This document shows, in pieces, positions 59,836 to 64,000 of a stretch of DNA of 64,000 bases. Every line of letters begins with the position of its first letter. Positions within the stretch are counted from its first letter, which is position 1. Made by a program: the position numbers and the translations under genes. The stretch covers positions 5,766,001 through 5,830,000 of the forward strand of contig JAPEHQ010000001.1 in NCBI GenBank assembly GCA_027405735.1, in the 5' to 3' direction. Origin of the DNA: Mucor racemosus. Taxonomy: Eukaryota; Mucoromycota; Mucoromycetes; Mucorales; Mucoraceae. Below the pieces are notes generated by a model. It saw nothing but the letters and a program-made list of their open reading frames with translations. It searched no databases and had not been told where the DNA came from.

Positions 59836-61544
59836 CTATGAAAAGCTTGATTTTTAATAATACAGTACAGCAATTAAATAAAAAACAAGATGATACTAAT
59901 AGCATATGGTAAGTATTTAACATCTAAGTAAGTTTGATGAAGTATGATGCCTTTAATAAATAATTTTTAAAATCCTGAGGAAAACAAAGCATCTTGCTCC
60001 TGTAATTTCTATCTATCAAAATGTTGCCATTTCCATTACGCAATGAATGCATCTTTTGTCAATCTTTACCTCGATGTACATTGGGTGTTAGTTTTTTACC
60101 AGGTATATTTTCTCTGATTCATTAATGTTTAGACATATTAAACGATAATTTGTAGCACTGCCAAAAACAAAAAGAATGAATGCTTCAAGGGTTTTCTGCA
60201 TATCAAATTATGCGACTTAGTAGTAGCAATGATTGCATTTAACTATACTTTTTGAACCTATTGATGTTAATCAGAATAATTAGTAGTACTCTCATTCAAA
60301 GTAAGCTCTGCTTTTTACTGTACACTTACATTCACCCATTCAATAAATGATATTGCATTTATTATCCGTTATATCAATCAACCAACTTCTTCATCTTTTT
60401 GATACAATACATTTGACAATTAAATGCCCAAATTATGCTTCAACCACCAGGCATCGCCACAAAAAATTTCGTACAGATTGACGAAGCATCACAATTTGGA
60501 TCATTTTTTTGTGTTCATAGATCTGAGCTCTCTCACACGTTTATAGATCTCTGTGATGTATCGTTCTTAACCGGATGTCATATCCTAAAGTAAAACAATA
60601 GTTTAGGAACAGAAATTCAAGTCTATTAAACATCAACGGAACCACGGTTCCAGCATAATATTACAGCATGATATTACAGCATAACATTAAAGCATGATGT
60701 TCCACCATCATGCCACATTAGTATAATTAGATAACACCTATAATCCTTATCGCATCATGATTTCCCTCAACTCAATTGGTATATAAACCCTCTTTATTTC
60801 CTTTTAATAAACGACAATCTCTTTACTTGATTAAGTTTTCTAGTATTTATTTAACATAAAAAACATATTCTGATAAATTACTCTGCATTAACCATACCTC
60901 TTTCTATTCGATTTAACTAAAATACGGTGAACGCCAACATCATGCTTTATAAAACGCCTTATTTTATTGCGAGTCAACACAACTAATTCGATGCTAGTTT
61001 AGCATTAACAGTTGAACCAGATAAACTTGAGATTAGGGGATCCCTTTTAATAGTTTTGCATACCATCATGATGAGCCAATAATGGACCGTTATTATGGAT
61101 ACTCTAATCAAGGATAGTGAGTTAACTCTAATGGATGAACGAATCGATTAGCAGTATAAACGAAATATTAAAATTAAATATAGCAATTGAATGAGCAAGA
61201 GACGATAAACCATATAGGTTAGTATAATTGAATTGTTTCAAGCGTTTTTAACTGAATACGACTTTACTTTTGATCCATAAAAATTGATTTATTAGTAAAA
61301 TCAATTAGAAGGCTAATACGTAATAATTATGGTGTACCTTTTAGATAATAGTTGGTAGTGGTATACAAGACAACACCTTGCTTTCCTCTTCTTAGCTGTT
61401 GTTGGCCACTAAATAGAAACAAATACTTTTTAGAAACTAAATAGACTAACATGATTTTATTCATTCATTCAAATCAAGTCAATAATATACATACTTTTGT
61501 AATCACAAAATTTTCTGCAGGTAGATATCGACTTTAGACCAAAA

Positions 61545-61764
61545 TGAAATGTCCAAAGAGTCTATATAAATAATCTTGCCAGAATATTACACTTTTATTA
61601 ACAATACATCCTTTGGATGTATTTAAATACATTAATTATAACTATTACTAGGGTTTTACTATCTAAGAATATGATGTAAGTCAATGATCCACATTGATTT
61701 ACTGTAACACTAATTATAGACTGTGACCTTGGATGTGAGACATAGGATGAGTATTGACATAACA
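61545..61764 (+). mobile_element. solo LTR (220 bp), TSD CAAAA
   Basis: Ends TGAAATGTC and GACATAACA (inverted termini TGxxATGTC), flanked by CAAAA at 61540-61544 and 61765-61769. The empty site is in the left arm at about 33777-33790 (ACTTTTTTGGTCTAAAG, complement). A TATATAAATAA box lies at about 61562. Relatives: 48234-48470 (minus) and a fragment at 15216-15289. Confidence 0.8.
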
Positions 61765-62436
61765 CAAAAAAGTATTGATTATAACTATAACGTAGACAAT
61801 GGAACAAAATAATTAAATCCTGGGTGCTTTTTTTGTTCGAAAAAGATACTAAACGCGCCCTAACATTAACAGTAAATAATTCATTTCCAAATAAACAATA
61901 GGAAAAACATGTAGTTGTACCTGCTACCTGATTTCAGTTTATTACAAAGACATAAATACTTTTAGTATTGCCAAGCAAGTTGTTGCCGTTGTTCCCATTT
62001 GGTCTCCAAAAGAAGAACATGGGCAGAACTTTTCAAACCCCAAATTAAATTAATATATCTCGTCAATAAGGCAATTCTGTTGAATTAGAGTAACTCACAT
62101 ATGCTTTAAACCATTCAAATTATCTTTGTTATTAATTACATTACGATTGATATACTTTAATAAATTGAATAAAAAACCTTAATTTCATTGCTCTGCTCAT
62201 CCGGGCTGCCTTATCTGCACAAAAAAGTTTATTCTGCCCATCTGTGCAGATCATTATGCCCATGGGAAGCATAGTTCGGCTGTAGTGATTTAATATAATA
62301 AATATCACTATGATCCATCGAGTAGATGATTCGTTGTTTTATTTTATATATCTTGGAAAAACTTAGAAGAGTTATAATTGTACTTCCCATCGCTTTTTTT
62401 TATATAATTGCGTTTTTATAGCGCGTCTATTAATAG

Positions 62437-63740
62437 CACTGATATTACCTGAGGGATAATCAATAGGAATTTTTGTTACCAATTCATTAGGAATAATCCC
62501 TTAAGATTATAAACAATTTTTGTTTTCATGATTTACTAAGTCTCTATTGGTCTCCTGTAAAGTTGGGAGTTATTAGGATCAAAATTTGCTGAGATAGGAG
62601 GGCTTCAATTATCGATTTTTTACGGTTGTAAAAAGTAGGTTTCAAATGGATTTTAAATGGGTTGCGAATGTTTTCGCCCAATATTTAATCGAATCACGTA
62701 AAATCTTTAGATAACATGTATCTTCACTCCATAAGCCAGTGATATCTTTGAAAAAGTAGAAATATTAATACCAGAATATAAGCACACTGGCCAGAGATTT
62801 ACCAAAATTGACCAAGTTTGGCCTAAAATCGATCATTAAAAATCGAGCATTTAAATTGAGGTATTGATTTTTTGTATTCTCCACAAAATAGATCCAGCTT
62901 TAAGATATTCTGTATTTTTTGTTGAAGCAAAAAATATTGATTTTTTGTCGAGATAATCAAAATAATAGTTCTCATCACAGTTTGAATCCTATAGTAACGG
63001 GGTTCCAAAATTAATAAGAAAAAATGAACAAAAAATGAACAAAAAATGATTCTAAAAACAAAATCGTTTAAATGTTCATAAACCGAAAAGCAAGTCAACA
63101 TAGCGTATTAAATGGTTTATGTGCAGTTTTAGATTCTACATCCATCTAAACAAAATAAAAAAAAATGTTTCACGTAAAATTTTGCGTAAAATGCAATTGA
63201 AAATTTGGAGGTTTTTTGAAGATACGCATAACTTTTTATAAGCATATTTTAAATGTGAATATTGGAGATAATACCCAAAAAAATTATCTATTGATTGAGC
63301 TATTGTTGAACCTTCTAGCTGCATTCTACGTAGAGAAAACGAGATTTTTGACAAAATTTTTTGAAATTCAGAATTTGGGATGAGGGTATACAAGGGGAAA
63401 ATGGAAGCTAGAAATGGAGGTACCTTTTTATACACATTTTTGAGGATATCTCCACGAAAAATCAATATTTTGAAAAAAAACTAAATTGGATCCGAGAGAT
63501 CTCAACGAGGTTGATGCAATAAATACAAAAAAAAATACTGCTCCATTTAATGAATATTTAGAAATCGACCACAAAAATGTCAAAAAAAAATGAAAAAAAA
63601 ATAAAAGCGCTCAGAATTTTTTATACTTAAATATGTTATAGAGCGCTTCAAAGCAAGTAAGTTTCATTATTAAAAAGCGTCGTTATATCTTAATTTTTTA
63701 AGGAGATATTGCGGCTCAAACATTCGAGTTTTTAACTATG
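62437..63740 (-). repeat. R repeat copy E (outer end of right arm)
   Basis: Inverted partner of copy D. It stops at about 63740, so it lacks the first 410 bp or so of R found in D. Confidence 0.8.
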
Positions 63741-64000
63741 GAAACTGAAAGTTAACTTTTTAAAAGATTTATTCCAGCTCATAGTAAAATACATGTCAAA
63801 ATATAAATGCTTCCATTTTATCGGAGCATCTTTAGTACACTTACATGTTTTTTATTCTTGTACTTTATTAAAGAAATCAGATAAACAAAGAGCATAATTC
63901 AACCTTATCTTAGATGTAAAAGCCGTCAAATTATTCCCTCTTCTTTGGGATATGATTCAAAACATTTATTGCAATATTCTTGCAATCTGTGTAGAACAAG
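63741..64000. other. window edge, nothing recognised
   Basis: Sequence beyond the truncated end of R copy E. No feature is visible before the window ends. Confidence 0.4.

Larger units (their letters stand above)
58760..63740 (-). repeat. right arm of large inverted duplication
   Basis: Reads as the reverse complement of 31140-37055, without the two left-arm LTR insertions and with one of its own (61545-61764). Similarity is highest toward the outer end (R copies D and E) and lower in the inner half. Confidence 0.8.

Overview
The window looks like nuclear DNA of a filamentous fungus, most likely one of the Mucoromycotina (Mucorales-type). It is very AT-rich, the genes have many short GT-AG introns (about 50-75 nt, two exons of only 12 and 14 nt), and it carries a CotH-kinase-family surface protein of the kind expanded in Mucorales. 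No species can be named from the sequence alone.

Twelve protein-coding units are supported: eleven host genes and one retrotransposon polyprotein. 8.2-13.7 kb: an OCIA-domain protein (+), a secreted GH47 alpha-1,2-mannosidase (+) and a CotH-family protein (-) that converges on it. 19.9-27.3 kb: an amino-acid permease (-), an R3H-SUZ protein (-), a UCH-type deubiquitinase (+) and a small single-pass membrane protein (-). 39.9-47.2 kb: an Mso1-like protein (+), an ADIP/SSX2IP/Msd1-like coiled-coil protein (+), ribosomal protein eS28 (-) and a Gpc1-type acyltransferase (+). 51.5-57.8 kb: a complete Ty3/Gypsy chromovirus with 228-bp LTRs that look identical and a CCCCC target duplication. The gene islands are ordinary housekeeping or secretory-pathway genes with no obvious common pathway.

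The rest is an unusual repeat landscape. A non-coding AT-rich repeat of about 1.6 kb (called R here) occurs six times, in both orientations, with more diverged relatives. Two copies form a 1.15-kb-arm inverted repeat around a 1.5-kb spacer (15.75-19.5 kb). Two others sit at the outer ends of a much larger inverted duplication (about 31.1-37.1 kb against 58.8-63.7 kb, spacer about 21.7 kb) that encloses four genes and the chromovirus. Both arms of that duplication hold a broken copy of the WD-repeat part of a dynein intermediate chain gene. Five solo-LTR candidates with TG...CA ends and 5-bp target duplications are nested in these repeats. Three of them lie in only one arm, so they postdate the duplication. 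A 495-bp MITE with TA duplication, relics of hAT and Tc1/mariner transposases, a gypsy protease relic and a tRNA-like (SINE-like) piece complete the picture.

Exon coordinates come from reading frame and splice-signal continuity by eye. Copy boundaries and similarity statements are visual alignments, not computed ones.
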